NCBI RefSeq assembly: GCF_000702705.1
Contig: NZ_JNJG01000006.1
Coordinates: forward strand, 58,402-122,401
Direction: 5' to 3'
Origin: Mycoplasma simbae ATCC 49888
GTDB taxonomy: Bacteria; Bacillota_I; Bacilli_A; Mycoplasmatales; Metamycoplasmataceae
DNA length: 64,000 bases
A program made the position numbers and the translations under genes. Of this stretch, positions 37,598-47,818 are shown in pieces. The notes beneath the pieces were generated by a model. That model ran no database searches and was not told where the DNA came from. It saw nothing but the letters and a program-made list of their open reading frames with translations. Position 1 is the stretch's first letter. Every line of letters begins with the position of its first letter.

Positions 37598-38532
37598 TGA
37601 AAATACTAGGAATCGAAACCAGCCATGATGATACTTCAATAGCTTTACTCGAAGATGGCAAAGTTATTGAGCTGCAAACAATTAGTCAAATAGATGTTTT
37701 CAAGGAATTTGGTGGCACAATACCAGAATTAAGTTCGCGTATGCATGTACAAAATATCAGTTTAATTCAACAAATTTTCATGAATAAATATGATTTGAGC
37801 ACAATCGATTACATTGCATATACTGAAAAACCTGGTCTTATTGGCACACTGCAAATTGGCTATTTATTTGCTCATGCACTTGCGCTTAGTTTAAATAAAT
37901 CAATTATGCCAATCAATCATTTAGAGGGACATTTTTTCTCAAATGCTATTGAGCAAAAAATAGAATATCCATCTTTATGTTTACTAGTTTCTGGCGGGCA
38001 CACACAATTAATGTACGTCGAAAACCCCTATAAAATGAGTATTATAGGTGAAACTCTTGATGACGCTGTCGGTGAAGCATTTGATAAAGTAAGCTCCAAA
38101 CTAGGACTAGGTTTTCCAGGTGGGCCAATAATTGACAAAATTTTCCAAAAATATGAAGGTGAATATATTAAATTCACTCTTCCCCACACTGAAAACAAAT
38201 ATGATTTTAGCTTTAGTGGTTTAAAATCACAAGTCCTTAACTACTACAACACGCAAACAATGAAGGGTGAAGCAATTGACAAGCATAAAGTAGCAGCTAG
38301 CTTTGAACACACAGCAATTAAATATTTAATTCAAAAAACTAAGCTTGCATTGGAAGAATTTAAAGTTAACTCGCTCGTGTTAGCAGGTGGCGTTAGCGCA
38401 AACAGCGAATTGCGTAAGCAATTTCTTGCACTAAGTCCTAAAGCCATTGTTCCCAATTTAAAATACGCAACAGATAATGGTGCAATGATCGCCATGTGTG
38501 CATATGAAAAATTAAAATTCAAAAAGCAATAA
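37597..38532 (+). CDS. tsaD: tRNA N6-threonylcarbamoyltransferase TsaD
   Basis: A 311-residue enzyme that transfers threonylcarbamoyl to A37 of tRNAs decoding ANN codons. It shows ILGIETSHDDTSIA at the N-terminus, the ELSSRMHVQ segment, the metal-binding INHLEGH (about residues 107-113), LLVSGGHTQL, DDAVGEAFDKV and the C-terminal AGGVSANSELR with ATDNGAMIA. Length is normal. No TGA-Trp codon is present, so the frame is open even under the standard code. Confidence 0.96.
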   Translation: MKILGIETSHDDTSIALLEDGKVIELQTISQIDVFKEFGGTIPELSSRMHVQNISLIQQIFMNKYDLSTIDYIAYTEKPGLIGTLQIGYLFAHALALSLNKSIMPINHLEGHFFSNAIEQKIEYPSLCLLVSGGHTQLMYVENPYKMSIIGETLDDAVGEAFDKVSSKLGLGFPGGPIIDKIFQKYEGEYIKFTLPHTENKYDFSFSGLKSQVLNYYNTQTMKGEAIDKHKVAASFEHTAIKYLIQKTKLALEEFKVNSLVLAGGVSANSELRKQFLALSPKAIVPNLKYATDNGAMIAMCAYEKLKFKKQ

Positions 38533-38616
38533 TTTACCGTCCTGGACGCTTTTTGTTTTCTTATTAGAATATGATATATATAATATTAATATTAATTAAA
38601 TAGAGTTGGGGGCATA

Positions 38617-38856
38617 ATGGCATTTAAAAAACCAGAAATCACAAACAAAATTGTACGCCACATTGGCAAAATTGCTGAAACTAGCAGTGGTTATACTAAG
38701 GAATTAAACTTAGTGTCATGAAACAATGGTGAGGCAAAATATGATATTAGAGACTGAAGTGAAGATCATGCTCGTTCAAGTAAAGGTATTACTTTAACTG
38801 TAGATGAATTAAAAGCACTAAAAGCAATTTTGGATGAAGAAATTGGCAAACTTTAA
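38617..38856 (+). CDS. YdbC/PC4-like nucleic-acid-binding protein
   Basis: A 79-residue protein, broken under the standard code by two TGA codons (38719 and 38755 regions). It resembles the YdbC family of PC4-fold proteins: ETSSGYTKELNLVSWNNGEAKYDIRDW, cut here into its strands, gives a curved sheet, followed by a C-terminal helix (LTVDELKALKAIL). PC4 proteins bind single-stranded DNA and influence transcription. A run of G (GTTGGGGGC) serves as ribosome binding site. It is probably monocistronic. Confidence 0.75.
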
Positions 38857-38897
38857 TTTGCCAATTTTGTAATAACCTTGCATAAGGTATCTTTTTT
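38841..38897 (+). terminator. Tandem terminator hairpins after the PC4-like gene
   Basis: The first stem, AATTGGCAAA / TTTGCCAATT, overlaps the stop codon. The second, ACCTT / AAGGT at 38875-38888, is followed by a T run. Together they should stop transcription before the GNAT gene. Confidence 0.75.
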
Positions 38898-38916
38898 ATT
38901 GAAATAATGGGGAATA

Positions 38917-39729
38917 ATGATACAAAAAGCAAATCTAAGTGAAGTTTTAACGATTAAAGAATTTTTGAATTTAGATAAAGATAATAATTTTTTCTTTATT
39001 GGCGACATTGATAATTTTGGTTTACACTCAAATATCCATACTACTCTAATTAAAAAAAATAATGATCAAATTCAATCAGTTTTGATCATTTTTGGCACTA
39101 CATTGCTCTTTTTTGATCCACACAAAAACTTAACCTGAGATGAAATTAGATCTTTAATCATCGAAAATAATTTAAAAAATATTAACCTTTCAGACAAAAT
39201 GTTTAGTTTTTGAGCTGATAAATTTCAAGATAGCAATATCTATGAAATTCATAAACAATATTTAGCTCGTTTAGATCAAAAAAACGAGACAGTAGATATA
39301 TCTGAAGTAATCAAAGCTTCTAAAGAAGATTTAGAATCAATAGTTAAGTCAAGATTAAAAATTGCTGAATTTAGTGGTTTTAGCAAAGATTTTGATTATG
39401 AACTTAATATATACACAAATAGCTTTGATTCAAATGTTTTAAACCCTTTTATTATCAAACAAAATGATGAAGTAATTAGCTGTGCTACCGTGGCAGTAGA
39501 TGCTGGAGAAGTGTCGATTATTGGTGGAGTGTATACGCTAGATACGCACAGAAAGCAAGGTTTAGCATCCAAAGTCGTAACTGCGTTATCTAATTGACTA
39601 ATTGAACGTCAAAAAACACCATGCTTGTTTTATCATAACCCCAAAGCTGGCTCAGTTTATAGAAAAATAGGCTTTAAAGAAGTAGGAAATTTATACACAA
39701 TCGTTGTAAAGGAGAATGCAAATGTTTAA
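38917..39729 (+). CDS. GNAT-family acetyltransferase
   Basis: A 270-residue protein whose C-terminal domain is GNAT-like. The strand IIGGVYTLDTHRKQGLASKVV (about residues 205-225), read with its break after GVYT, contains the acetyl-CoA-binding R-x2-G-x-A loop, and FYHNPKAGSVYRKIGFKEVG is the typical C-terminal signature. The N-terminal half is diverged and may be a second degenerate domain. The substrate is unknown. The last 8 bases overlap the start of ffh. Confidence 0.82.
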
Positions 39730-41080
39730 TTTTTTAGAGAACAAAATTCAAAAATCTATTCAAAAAATGAATAAAAAAACAATGGTTAATGAAGAAGATA
39801 TTCTAGAAGTTACACGTGAAATTAAAATGGCACTTTTAGAAGCTGACGTTAACTTAAAAGTGGTTAAAGATTTTGTTAAAAATGTAAAAGAAAAAGCACT
39901 TGAATCACGTTTGGTGGGTTCGCTTAACGCTTCGCAACAAATGATTAAAATTGTGCATTCTGAATTACAAGAAATATTAGGTGGACAAGTACAAGAAATT
40001 AAAATTAACAAACGTCCTTACATAATCATGATGACAGGTTTGCAAGGTTCTGGTAAAACTACTGCCGCAGCTAAATTGGCATATTATTTTAGAAAGAAAA
40101 ATTTTGTTAATAAACCTTTACTTGTAGCTGCCGATATTTATCGTCCAGCTGCTGTGCAGCAATTAGTAACATTAGCCAAAAGCATTCAAGTGGACTTTTT
40201 TGAAAAAGGTATTGATACAAGCGCTCAAGAAATTGTTAAGCAAGCTTTTGTTTATGCTCAAGACAACAAAAATGATTTAATAATTATTGATACCGCCGGT
40301 CGTTTGTCAATTGATGAAGCTTTAATGCAAGAGTTGCAAGACTTAAAAGCGATTGCTCACCCTGAAGAAATCTTTTTTGTCGCCGACGCATTGAGTGGTC
40401 AAGACATTATTAATGTTGCTACCACATTTAATGAAAAATTAAGCTTAACCGCCAGCGTCATTACCAAACTTGACTCAGATGCACGTGGTGGAGCTGCCTT
40501 AAGTCTTACCAAGGTGTTGGGCCTACCAATTAAATTCATTGGTACTGGTGAAAAAATTTCAAATCTGGACTTATTTTATCCAGATCGTATGGCAGATAGA
40601 ATCTTGGGTATGGGAGATGTATTAAGTTTAATTGAAAAAGCCGAAGAAATTTATGATCCAAATGAAGCTAACAATATGGTAGCTAAAATCTTAAAAGGTA
40701 ATTTCACCCTTGATGATTTAATGAGCAATTTAGCTCAAATGAAAAAACTAGGTAAAATGAAATCGATTTTAAAAATGGTGCCAGGTTTAGCCAACAAAAT
40801 CAGCGATGAGAAAATTCAAGAAGCAGAAGATAAAATGGCTTCATATGAAATTTTAATTTCATCAATGACTAAAAAAGAACGTCAAAATCCTAAACTACTT
40901 AAACAAGCAAGCCGTAAGGCAAGAATCATTAAAGGTTCAGGACGAAGCGCTTTTGAATTTAACCGTTTAGTAAATGATTTTGAAGCCATGTCAAAAAACA
41001 TGTCTGAAATGGCTAAAAAAGTTAAATCAGGCAATCTTTCTGATTTAACAAAGTTAGGTTTTGGCAATGGCTCGTTCTAG
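39722..41080 (+). CDS. ffh: Signal recognition particle GTPase Ffh
   Basis: A 452-residue SRP54 homologue that targets membrane and secreted proteins. The N domain is followed by the G domain: TGLQGSGKTT near residue 105, DTAGRL, TKLDSDARGG and the DARGGAALS loop. The methionine-containing M domain (MKKLGKMKSILKMVPGL, SMTKKERQNP, IIKGSGRS) binds 4.5S RNA. ATG 39722 is chosen over ATG 39716 because AAAGGAG is then 7 bases away instead of 1. It overlaps the GNAT gene by 8 bases and the next gene by 14. Confidence 0.95.
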   Translation: MFNFLENKIQKSIQKMNKKTMVNEEDILEVTREIKMALLEADVNLKVVKDFVKNVKEKALESRLVGSLNASQQMIKIVHSELQEILGGQVQEIKINKRPYIIMMTGLQGSGKTTAAAKLAYYFRKKNFVNKPLLVAADIYRPAAVQQLVTLAKSIQVDFFEKGIDTSAQEIVKQAFVYAQDNKNDLIIIDTAGRLSIDEALMQELQDLKAIAHPEEIFFVADALSGQDIINVATTFNEKLSLTASVITKLDSDARGGAALSLTKVLGLPIKFIGTGEKISNLDLFYPDRMADRILGMGDVLSLIEKAEEIYDPNEANNMVAKILKGNFTLDDLMSNLAQMKKLGKMKSILKMVPGLANKISDEKIQEAEDKMASYEILISSMTKKERQNPKLLKQASRKARIIKGSGRSAFEFNRLVNDFEAMSKNMSEMAKKVKSGNLSDLTKLGFGNGSF

Positions 41081-41993
41081 ATTTCATGAGTTTTTTCGCT
41101 GACAAGGTGAAGATAAGTTATTTTACTTTGAAGGTGTAAGTTTAGGTTTTTATATTGGTTGTGTCGCCTTAGCCTTTGTAGCTTTAATTTTAATGTGATT
41201 TTTTAAACATGTTATTCGCAATTGATTCAACTCTAAAAAAACACATTTACGTGTTTTTAAGCAAAAAGGATTGTTCCGTTTAATTGGCTCAATAATTATT
41301 TTGTTCATGATTTTGCGAAGCTTAGTTTTATCAATAGGTCGCTATCCTAGCGAGTGAGAAATTTTACCTTTTCACTTGTGTAGATTAATGCTTGTATTTA
41401 CTGCTTTATCATTAATTTTTGATGCGCCTCAACTAGTTAAATACTTTGGCGCTATCGGTATGCTAGGAGCTATTGTCGCCTTAGTCAAACCTGATTTAAG
41501 TTTTGCTGGCGTAAGCGCTAGCGGAGCGTATAGAGTAGGTTTAGATTCAATTTATTTTTATGATTATATCTTGATTCATACCTTCTTATTATTGGGTATA
41601 GCAGCTTTATTTATAGTGCGCAAAATTCAATTTAGAGCAAAAGACTTATTAATAACATTGATCTTTTTCACATTGATAGCTATAGTTATGTTTTTTGTCA
41701 ACTGAGTTACATTCGTGTATGCTCCAGACAATTGAAAAACAAATTACTTCTTCCTTGGCAAAGATGAAGTTAACACACAAAAAGATGTATTTGGGCCATT
41801 GTCGCATTGACCATACAATTTATTATCATGAACTTTTGCAGGTTGAGTGCTAGCAACTATCGCTTCCATGATTTGAATGTTGCAAGACAAAGTGTATTTC
41901 AATCGTATAAATGGCAAATGAGTATTCAAAATTCAAAAATCAAACCGTTGAAAAGAATTCATATCTTCATTTAAAAACAAAGTCAACAAATAG
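41067..41993 (+). CDS. YwaF/TMEM164-like integral membrane protein
   Basis: A 308-residue protein with about seven hydrophobic helices. It carries the ILPFHLCRL motif (near residue 100) and the overall layout of the TIGR02206/YwaF family, whose animal relative TMEM164 is reported to act in phospholipid acyl transfer. It starts inside the ffh gene (14-base overlap), which suggests translational coupling. More than ten TGA-encoded Trp residues are spread along it. A lipid-related role in this organism is speculative. Confidence 0.72.
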
Positions 41994-42012
41994 CCATATA
42001 TGGCTATTTTTT
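41988..42012 (+). terminator. Intrinsic terminator after the YwaF-like gene
   Basis: A 9-bp stem (AAATAGCCA / TGGCTATTT) with loop TATA is followed by more T. It overlaps the stop codon. Confidence 0.9.
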
Positions 42013-42107
42013 GTGTATTTTCGTCACATCTTTATAAAAAATATTTGTGTTTTAGCTAAATAAGAGTAATATTATTTAGCATTAAAAATAATTTTAAGGA
42101 GGTTGAA

Positions 42108-43616
42108 ATGAAAAAACTTATACTTTCTCTTTTAACATCAACAGCGTTGCCAATAGTTTCATTGGCTGCAAGTTGTAATTCAAATGAACAAAATGGTGGC
42201 ACACAAAATAAACCGATTAAACCAAGCGAACCAAAACCAAACCCACAGCCAAAACCTGACCCAGCACCAGCACCTACACCTCAACCAAACCCACAACCTG
42301 AACCTTCACCAGCACCTACACCTCAACCAAACCCACAACCTGAACCAACCCCAAATCCAGGTGGTCAAAACGGTAATGGGAATAATGATAATCGTAAACA
42401 AAACACAAACGAGCCTACTGAACTAAGTCAGGAATTAAAAGCAATTCAAAGCGAGTTTAAAAAAGTTCTAAATGATTCAATTTTCTTTAATGACGCAACA
42501 AAACAAGCAAAATTAAACGAACTTAACATTGAATTAAATAAAAGAGATACAAATAAATCACAACAATTACTTAATCAGTTAAAAGACCTAGACAAAAGTA
42601 AAAAAGATTATTTAAAAACAGAAATTAATCCCGTTGTTGTAAACGATTTTAGTCTTAAATTCAGTGCTTTCCAACATATTCAAGATGTTTCAAATACAGA
42701 TGAGTTAGGCGTGGTTAAAACAAAAATTGCTGAAATCGCTGAGCTTAAAAAAGAAATTAAAAAACAAATTAAACAAGACAAAGATAATAATCAAACGAAA
42801 AAATTAAATGTTGGCGAAACAGATAACAAAGAAAGCTCTGAAGATTTTGATTTCTTTGAACTTGTTGCAGCTTATGTAGAAACATATTCAACTGATAAGG
42901 ATGAAATAAACACATTCTTTGAAAGATACAAAAACGTAGAGACATTTAAAAATAGTGCAACATTTAAGAAAATGATTGCGAAAAAAAATGAGATTTTTAG
43001 CATTCTAAAATATCCACAAACTTCTGAGCAAACTAAGCGTATTGATGTTTTTGGCAATACTAACATTTTGTTACAAGACAAAAGAAATGCATCAACAGAA
43101 TCAACATTGAACATAGATGTATTTTTATGAGACGGCAATCTAGACAATCTTTCTAGTGGTAGCGAAACACCGCAGCGTGTAGGATTAGATAATTTCATTA
43201 TTAAAATGTTTTTAGCTAAAAATGAACAAGAAGTTGATAAATATTTTGATTTAATTATTGAACTATTTAGATTATGAAACTATAACATAAATAATGGCCC
43301 ATACATGGAACAATATAAAGCTTACTTTGAACAAACACCTAACCACCGTGAACAAGCTTTTACACGTTATAGATTTATGACAACATTTCTAAAACAAGTT
43401 GTGGCAGAATCAGTTAAAAATAAAGAAAAAGCATACGTACCAATCCCAAGCTTATTATATTTTGGTGACTTATTCACCTTTAGAGACAAAACCGAATTGT
43501 CAAACAAATTCAAATTATTCTTAAACGTTTTAGATGTTGAAATAGCATCATTTGAAGCAGAGGCTAAGAAAAACCAAAACTCAGAAACTACAAACACTAA
43601 TAATGCAAATGAGTAG
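42108..43616 (+). CDS. Proline-rich surface lipoprotein
   Basis: A 502-residue lipoprotein. The signal peptide ends in LAASC, with the acylated cysteine at residue 23. Residues 35-88 are a proline-rich stalk of alternating P-x pairs, including two exact copies of a 14-residue unit, which would hold the rest away from the membrane. An Asn/Gly linker leads into a charged helical ectodomain (about residues 105-500) of unknown family. AAGGAGG precedes the ATG. The product is likely surface exposed; repeat number may vary between isolates. Confidence 0.85.
42267..42350 (+). repeat. Two tandem 42-base repeats in the proline-rich stalk
   Basis: Two adjacent units with a 42-base period, almost identical in DNA, each encode PAPTPQPNPQPEP plus Ser or Thr. 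In-frame tandem repeats of this kind can change copy number by slippage. Confidence 0.85.
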
Positions 43617-43623
43617 TACGCAC

Positions 43624-43653
43624 AAATTAACATCTTATAGGGTGTTAATTTTT
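43624..43653 (+). terminator. Intrinsic terminator after the proline-rich lipoprotein
   Basis: A 9-bp stem (AAATTAACA / TGTTAATTT) with a 10-base loop runs into a short T run. Confidence 0.8.
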
Positions 43654-43759
43654 GTTAACCTTAACCAGCTAAACATGAACACAAAAAAATAACATTTTTT
43701 ATGATTGTAACAGCTTGGCAAATTGCTGAGGTATTTTTTATTTAAAATTAAATTAATAG

Positions 43760-44391
43760 CGATTCAAATTGTATCAATGTATACAAACACATGAAAAAAG
43801 TGATTTCTATTATGAAGTAGTATATACATTCGGATGAAGGTCTTTAAAAAATCACTTCAATAAAATGGATTGTATAATGTTACAAACATTGAGAGTTACA
43901 CAAACAGTGCAACGTATAACGATCAAAATATTAGAATTAATTTAAACTTTATAACTCAACGATATGTAATAAACAAAGGTGACCTTGCCGTTGTATTAAA
44001 TGATAAATCACAACACTGAAATATACTTGCGAAATGCTTATATATTGAAGAAAATAACAAATATATATACAATCAACGAACACAGAGGTTGTCTCCTGTC
44101 TGAAATCGTCATTTCAAAATTTTTGCACTATTTACGTAATTTTACAGATTTTAGAAACAATTTAATTCAAAATCGACAAGTGAATACTCAAGTTTATATA
44201 AATTGAAAAAAATATTGAAAAGTTAAGCACAACATTTCCCAAAAATATTTCAGAGCAATAAAAAATAAGGAGTATTTTTGATGTTATCCTTACTTCAATC
44301 TCCCTTCAGCAGCGTAAACTTGAGGGTACATAAAAAGCCCAAACATATTACTTGACAAGATGTTAACTGATCAAAATATATCAATAGTTAA
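43760..44391 (+). pseudogene. Decayed gene with several frameshifts
   Basis: Protein-like segments continue through successive frames. First is about 43760-43863 (SDFYYEVVYTFGW). About 43870-44125 follows (RYVINKGDLAVVLNDKSQHW). Next is about 44095-44317 (TQVYINWKKYWKVKHNISQ). The last runs up to the TAA at 44389-44391 (HITWQDVNWSKYINS). Several TGA codons sit at plausible Trp positions. This pattern suggests one gene broken by at least three indels. I cannot identify the parent family. The rest of the 43654-44537 gap holds no intact gene, apart from a 36-codon frame at 44281 with an AAGGAG site that is probably the last fragment. Confidence 0.45.
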
Positions 44392-44485
44392 ATAGTATTG
44401 GGAAATTTACTAACTCTTGAATTTACATTATACGTTGATGAAATAACCTTTAAAAGTATATAAATGATTCGTTTCGCAAAAAGAA

Positions 44486-44491
44486 TATAAT
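44486..44491 (+). promoter_or_regulatory. Putative -10 box for lipoproteins A and B
   Basis: TATAAT lies 46 bases before the lipoprotein A ATG, with a GGGGGAA ribosome binding site between them. Confidence 0.45.
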
Positions 44492-44537
44492 TTAGATGAA
44501 TAAAAATATTTTTTTCTTATTATGCGTGGGGGAATAT

Positions 44538-45749
44538 ATGAAAAAAACTAGAGCACTCTTTTATATTATGCCATTTTTGGTTTTACCAATCGCTTCTTCA
44601 TGTTCTACTCGGCAAACGCAACCAGAATCTCTAATAGAATCAAAACTAGGTGTTAAATTAAGCGAGAATACGCTTGATAGAGTATTTAAACAGCATGCTA
44701 ACGAGTATAAATCAATGCTGAGCAAGCTTTTGCAAAAAGATACATGAATAGACGGTAATTTGCAAACCAAATTGAATAATTTCATTGCTAGTCTTGCAAA
44801 TTTTAAGAATGATTTTACCCAGGATAATATAGAAGGTGAATATTTATCTTTAATATACTTAGCTAATAATCATAGTCCATTAAATTTATACAAAGGTGAA
44901 AGATTGAGTAACTTTGTTGAAATAAATTCTAACCTAGAGAATTTATTCACTATTGGTGATGAATTTGCATTAAAAAGCTATATGGATGTAATTAAAAAAA
45001 ATAAAAATGCTGATTTGTGAACTGCACTAACTGATAAGTATAGATTAAATGCTAAAAATAACATAATTGCATTTGATTCATATAGTCAAAACGCCGTGTT
45101 TCGAGTAGGAAACAAGGATAGTATTTACGCATATCAATTAAACAAAAATAATAATGCTATATTTAATTCCCGTTTTATATATAATGATAGATTATTTTTA
45201 AATAATGTATTTAGTATCCAAAAATTATCTTTGAAAAAAGGGGAAGGAAATACCGATCCATTAATATTAAATTTCAAACTTTCACAGATTTTTGACTGTG
45301 ACGACATTTATATTAAAGCTAGCTACGCCACGCTGCCAGATAACACTTATCATATAAAATTAAATCTCTTATATAAACCAAATGTAATTGAATACCAAAA
45401 ATATAAGCTTTTAGTAAAATCGAAAAATCAAAAAGTCATGGATCTAAACGTAAATTTAAGCAACTTCTTGCGTCAAAATAACCTTAAAATTAGCGAAAAA
45501 TCAATAAAATCCATTGAAATTAATACTGTTAATGTGTTTAAGAACAATTATCGATATGTGCACTTGAACAATAACGAAGAAAAACTTTATAACGGCTATA
45601 GAACTATGGTTCAGGAATATAATCCACATAAAATGTTATTGATTCAACCATCGAATTGAGATTTAAACCATCTAAGCCAAAACAGTTGAGAATTTTGATT
45701 TAAATATTTACAAACTGGTAATTTAACAGCTACAAGAAAGAAATGGTAA
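44538..45749 (+). CDS. Surface lipoprotein A (family shared with B and C)
   Basis: A 403-residue lipoprotein with the lipobox PIASSC (Cys22). The start at 44538 gives a proper signal peptide and a GGGGGAA site; an upstream in-frame ATG at 44496 would not. The N-terminal part is helical with the segment DNIEGEYLSLIYL (about residues 95-107). The C-terminal part is rich in strands: NFKLSQIFDCDDIYIKAS, then LLYKP, then DLNVNLSNF. Lipoprotein B has matching segments in the same order, so the two are paralogues. It is followed by B after 7 bases. The family is unknown to me. Confidence 0.78.
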
Positions 45750-45756
45750 CTTAATT

Positions 45757-47016
45757 ATGAATATAATTAAAAAAATATTAGCGTTATCGCTGATCCCAAC
45801 ATCTTTTTGTGTTGTATCGTGTGTCAATACAACCAAATCAAACCAATCAAAATTCACTGGAATAGTTTACAATAAGTTAAAAATCAATATAAATGAGCAT
45901 AATCTAAGCAAAGTTTTGAGTGGTTATTACTACAAACAAATTTATGCATTTACACAGCTCAATGATAGTAGCAATTATGTGGATCATTTAAAAGATTTTT
46001 TAGAAAAAATTAGTTCGAATTCATACTCAAAAAATCAGCAACTAGAAAATATTGAAAATGAATACCTATCATTTTTACGCTTACATCAATATTATTCTCA
46101 ATTCAATTATTCCCAACTCATACCAATGGTTAATATGAGCACCAAAAATAATCAAGGGGTTTCTGCGTCGCAAAAAACAAAAAAATTTGACCTTTACGAA
46201 GAATTAAAACTAGTTAAACAAAAAATGACTTCTGAGCTTGGCCATGGTCCCTACTCAAGTGAAAGAGATAGTTACATATACAGTGTCAATTCAAAAATAA
46301 AATTAATGTTTAAACGTAACAATCTAATGAATGAGTCTTATTATCAACTCTATAATTTGTTGGGTTTAGATACTTACAATGGCTATGAAAATTATGTTAA
46401 TTCAAATCACGTGAGCGAGCAATTAAATTACTCATTCAATAAATATAAACAAAAAAATAAAAATTTTGGTGCTAATGAATTTTGCTTCGATTTACGATCT
46501 TTTTCAGTACTTAATCCTGTTATTGCAAATGAAAACAAGAATGGCAAAAACACAGTTTTACTGAATGCGAAAATAAATTCAATATATGATTTAAACAATA
46601 TACATATCAAAACCCAAACAATAAATGATGATCAAAATAACATGGTTTATACATATATTTCATTCATTTATCTACCTAAAATATTGAGTTTTGATCAATT
46701 TGCTGAATTTAGAACAGCAGAAATTAATAATGAAAAGACAAACAATATAAATATTGATTTAAGCTCGATTATAGATGCCAATAATCTGAATGGTAAAAAA
46801 AATGTATACATTATTGATTCCCTTGATATGTTTCAAACACTTGAACCAAATTATTTATCGAATCTGAATCTAAAATTTGAATCTTTTTCAAACGATAATA
46901 ATTACGATACTTTTGTATACTCGAGCGATAATTTTATTCATTCCTTGGACAAAATTATTGCAGAACCACTGAATGAATTTTTCTATTATAAAAAAAGTTT
47001 AGTTATTCCTGCGTAA
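45757..47016 (+). CDS. Surface lipoprotein B (paralogue of A)
   Basis: A 419-residue lipoprotein with the lipobox CVVSC (Cys22). Segments that line up with lipoprotein A include LENIENEYLSFLRL, NAKINSIYDLNNIHIKT, FIYLP and NINIDLSSII, in the same order and at similar spacing. No TGA codon occurs inside, in contrast with A. No strong ribosome binding site is visible in the 7-base gap, so it is likely translated by coupling to A. A strong terminator follows. A role at the cell surface is implied by the lipobox only. Confidence 0.78.
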   Translation: MNIIKKILALSLIPTSFCVVSCVNTTKSNQSKFTGIVYNKLKININEHNLSKVLSGYYYKQIYAFTQLNDSSNYVDHLKDFLEKISSNSYSKNQQLENIENEYLSFLRLHQYYSQFNYSQLIPMVNMSTKNNQGVSASQKTKKFDLYEELKLVKQKMTSELGHGPYSSERDSYIYSVNSKIKLMFKRNNLMNESYYQLYNLLGLDTYNGYENYVNSNHVSEQLNYSFNKYKQKNKNFGANEFCFDLRSFSVLNPVIANENKNGKNTVLLNAKINSIYDLNNIHIKTQTINDDQNNMVYTYISFIYLPKILSFDQFAEFRTAEINNEKTNNINIDLSSIIDANNLNGKKNVYIIDSLDMFQTLEPNYLSNLNLKFESFSNDNNYDTFVYSSDNFIHSLDKIIAEPLNEFFYYKKSLVIPA

Positions 47017-47029
47017 CACAATTAAACTG

Positions 47030-47055
47030 ATGCAACACGCAACGTGTTGCATTTT
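47030..47055 (+). terminator. Intrinsic terminator after lipoproteins A and B
   Basis: A 10-bp perfect stem (ATGCAACACG / CGTGTTGCAT) with loop CAA is followed by TTT. Confidence 0.9.
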
Positions 47056-47366
47056 AGCAAAATTACTCAATTAAGCTTTTAGATAAAACTGTTTTTTAAA
47101 TAATGATGATCAAGATGAAATTTGCACTTAATTTTTCAACTATGTAAATAGATTATGTTTTGTGTTTACCTGCCCACTCTAAACATATCCTTAATGATTA
47201 CTCTAAAATATACATATATCAGTGATTAATCAATTATATTTATGTGTTTTCTTTAAAGAACAAGTTTAATGGAAATTAGATATTTCGCTTTCCATTGATG
47301 ATGTTATAGGTATTATAGCTGATTCATTAATGCCAATCAATCATTATTAAATCTATGCTTTTGTGG
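47056..47366. other. Spacer before tmRNA with a possible gene remnant
   Basis: No intact gene is present. A short open stretch at about 47275-47346 on the plus strand (LSIDDVIGIIADSLMPINHY, then TAA) reads like the C-terminus of a lost gene but is too short to place. The rest is AT-rich and featureless up to the tmRNA promoter. Confidence 0.35.
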
Positions 47367-47372
47367 CATAAT
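47367..47372 (+). promoter_or_regulatory. Putative -10 box of ssrA
   Basis: CATAAT ends 8 bases before the first base of mature tmRNA. Confidence 0.4.
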
Positions 47373-47380
47373 TAGAGCAT

Positions 47381-47775
47381 GGGGATGTAACGGTTTCGAC
47401 ATGTAGCGGGTAGTGCTCGTATCAGTGGTGTGGTAGACCATAATTACTTCTAGGCTTTATAGTCGCAAACGAAAAACAACAAGCTCAAGTTGAGCTAAAA
47501 GACTTAGTAATTGCAAACCAATTACAAGCACACTCAAACCTAGTTTTTGCTTAATTAAAAACTAGTGCACTACTAATTTTGCCTTGAGTTGGCTAGTGCG
47601 GTTAAAGGCTCGAGTTTAATTAGTGCTTAATTAGGCTTTAAATCTCAAAGCACAAACAAAGTCAATAGTTTTGTTTACTTACTTATGATTTTGTTAATAT
47701 AAGTAAACTAAACTGTAAAAAGTGCGGCCACGTCTTGTTATGTGGACGCGGGTTCGACTCCCGTCATCTCCACCA
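47381..47775 (+). ncRNA. ssrA: Transfer-messenger RNA (tmRNA)
   Basis: The 395-base RNA has a 7-bp acceptor stem (GGGGATG with CATCTCC), the conserved 5' segment TAACGGTTTCGACA, a T-arm with GGGTTCGACTCCC and an encoded ACCA end. It rescues ribosomes stalled on broken mRNA together with SmpB. The tag reading frame begins with resume codon GCA at 47465 and ends at TAA 47552-47554. It encodes 29 residues starting ANEKQQAQVELKD and ending ANQLQAHSNLVFA, long like other mycoplasma tags and ending in the usual small hydrophobic residues. A terminator follows directly. Confidence 0.97.
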
Positions 47776-47790
47776 GATGTAAATCACCAA

Positions 47791-47815
47791 ATGCCCAAGG
47801 GCATTTTTTATTTTG
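47791..47815 (+). terminator. Intrinsic terminator after tmRNA
   Basis: A 6-bp stem (ATGCCC / GGGCAT) with loop AA is followed by a T-rich tail. Confidence 0.88.
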
Positions 47816-47818
47816 TAG

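Noticed and set aside
42184..42426. An alternative frame through the proline-rich repeats (His/Leu/Asn-rich)
   Set aside because: It is a by-product of the repeat in another frame, without its own start signals.
47031..47051. Similarity of the terminator arms TGCAACAC / GTGTTGCA to the repeat before the IS30 transposase
   Set aside because: The shared part is 8 bases and the 47031 hairpin fits a normal terminator; no transposase remnant lies next to it.
47328..47343. A 15-base match (ATGCCAATCAATCAT) to a stretch inside tsaD
   Set aside because: The match does not extend on either side, so it is probably chance in AT-rich DNA and not a duplicated tsaD fragment.
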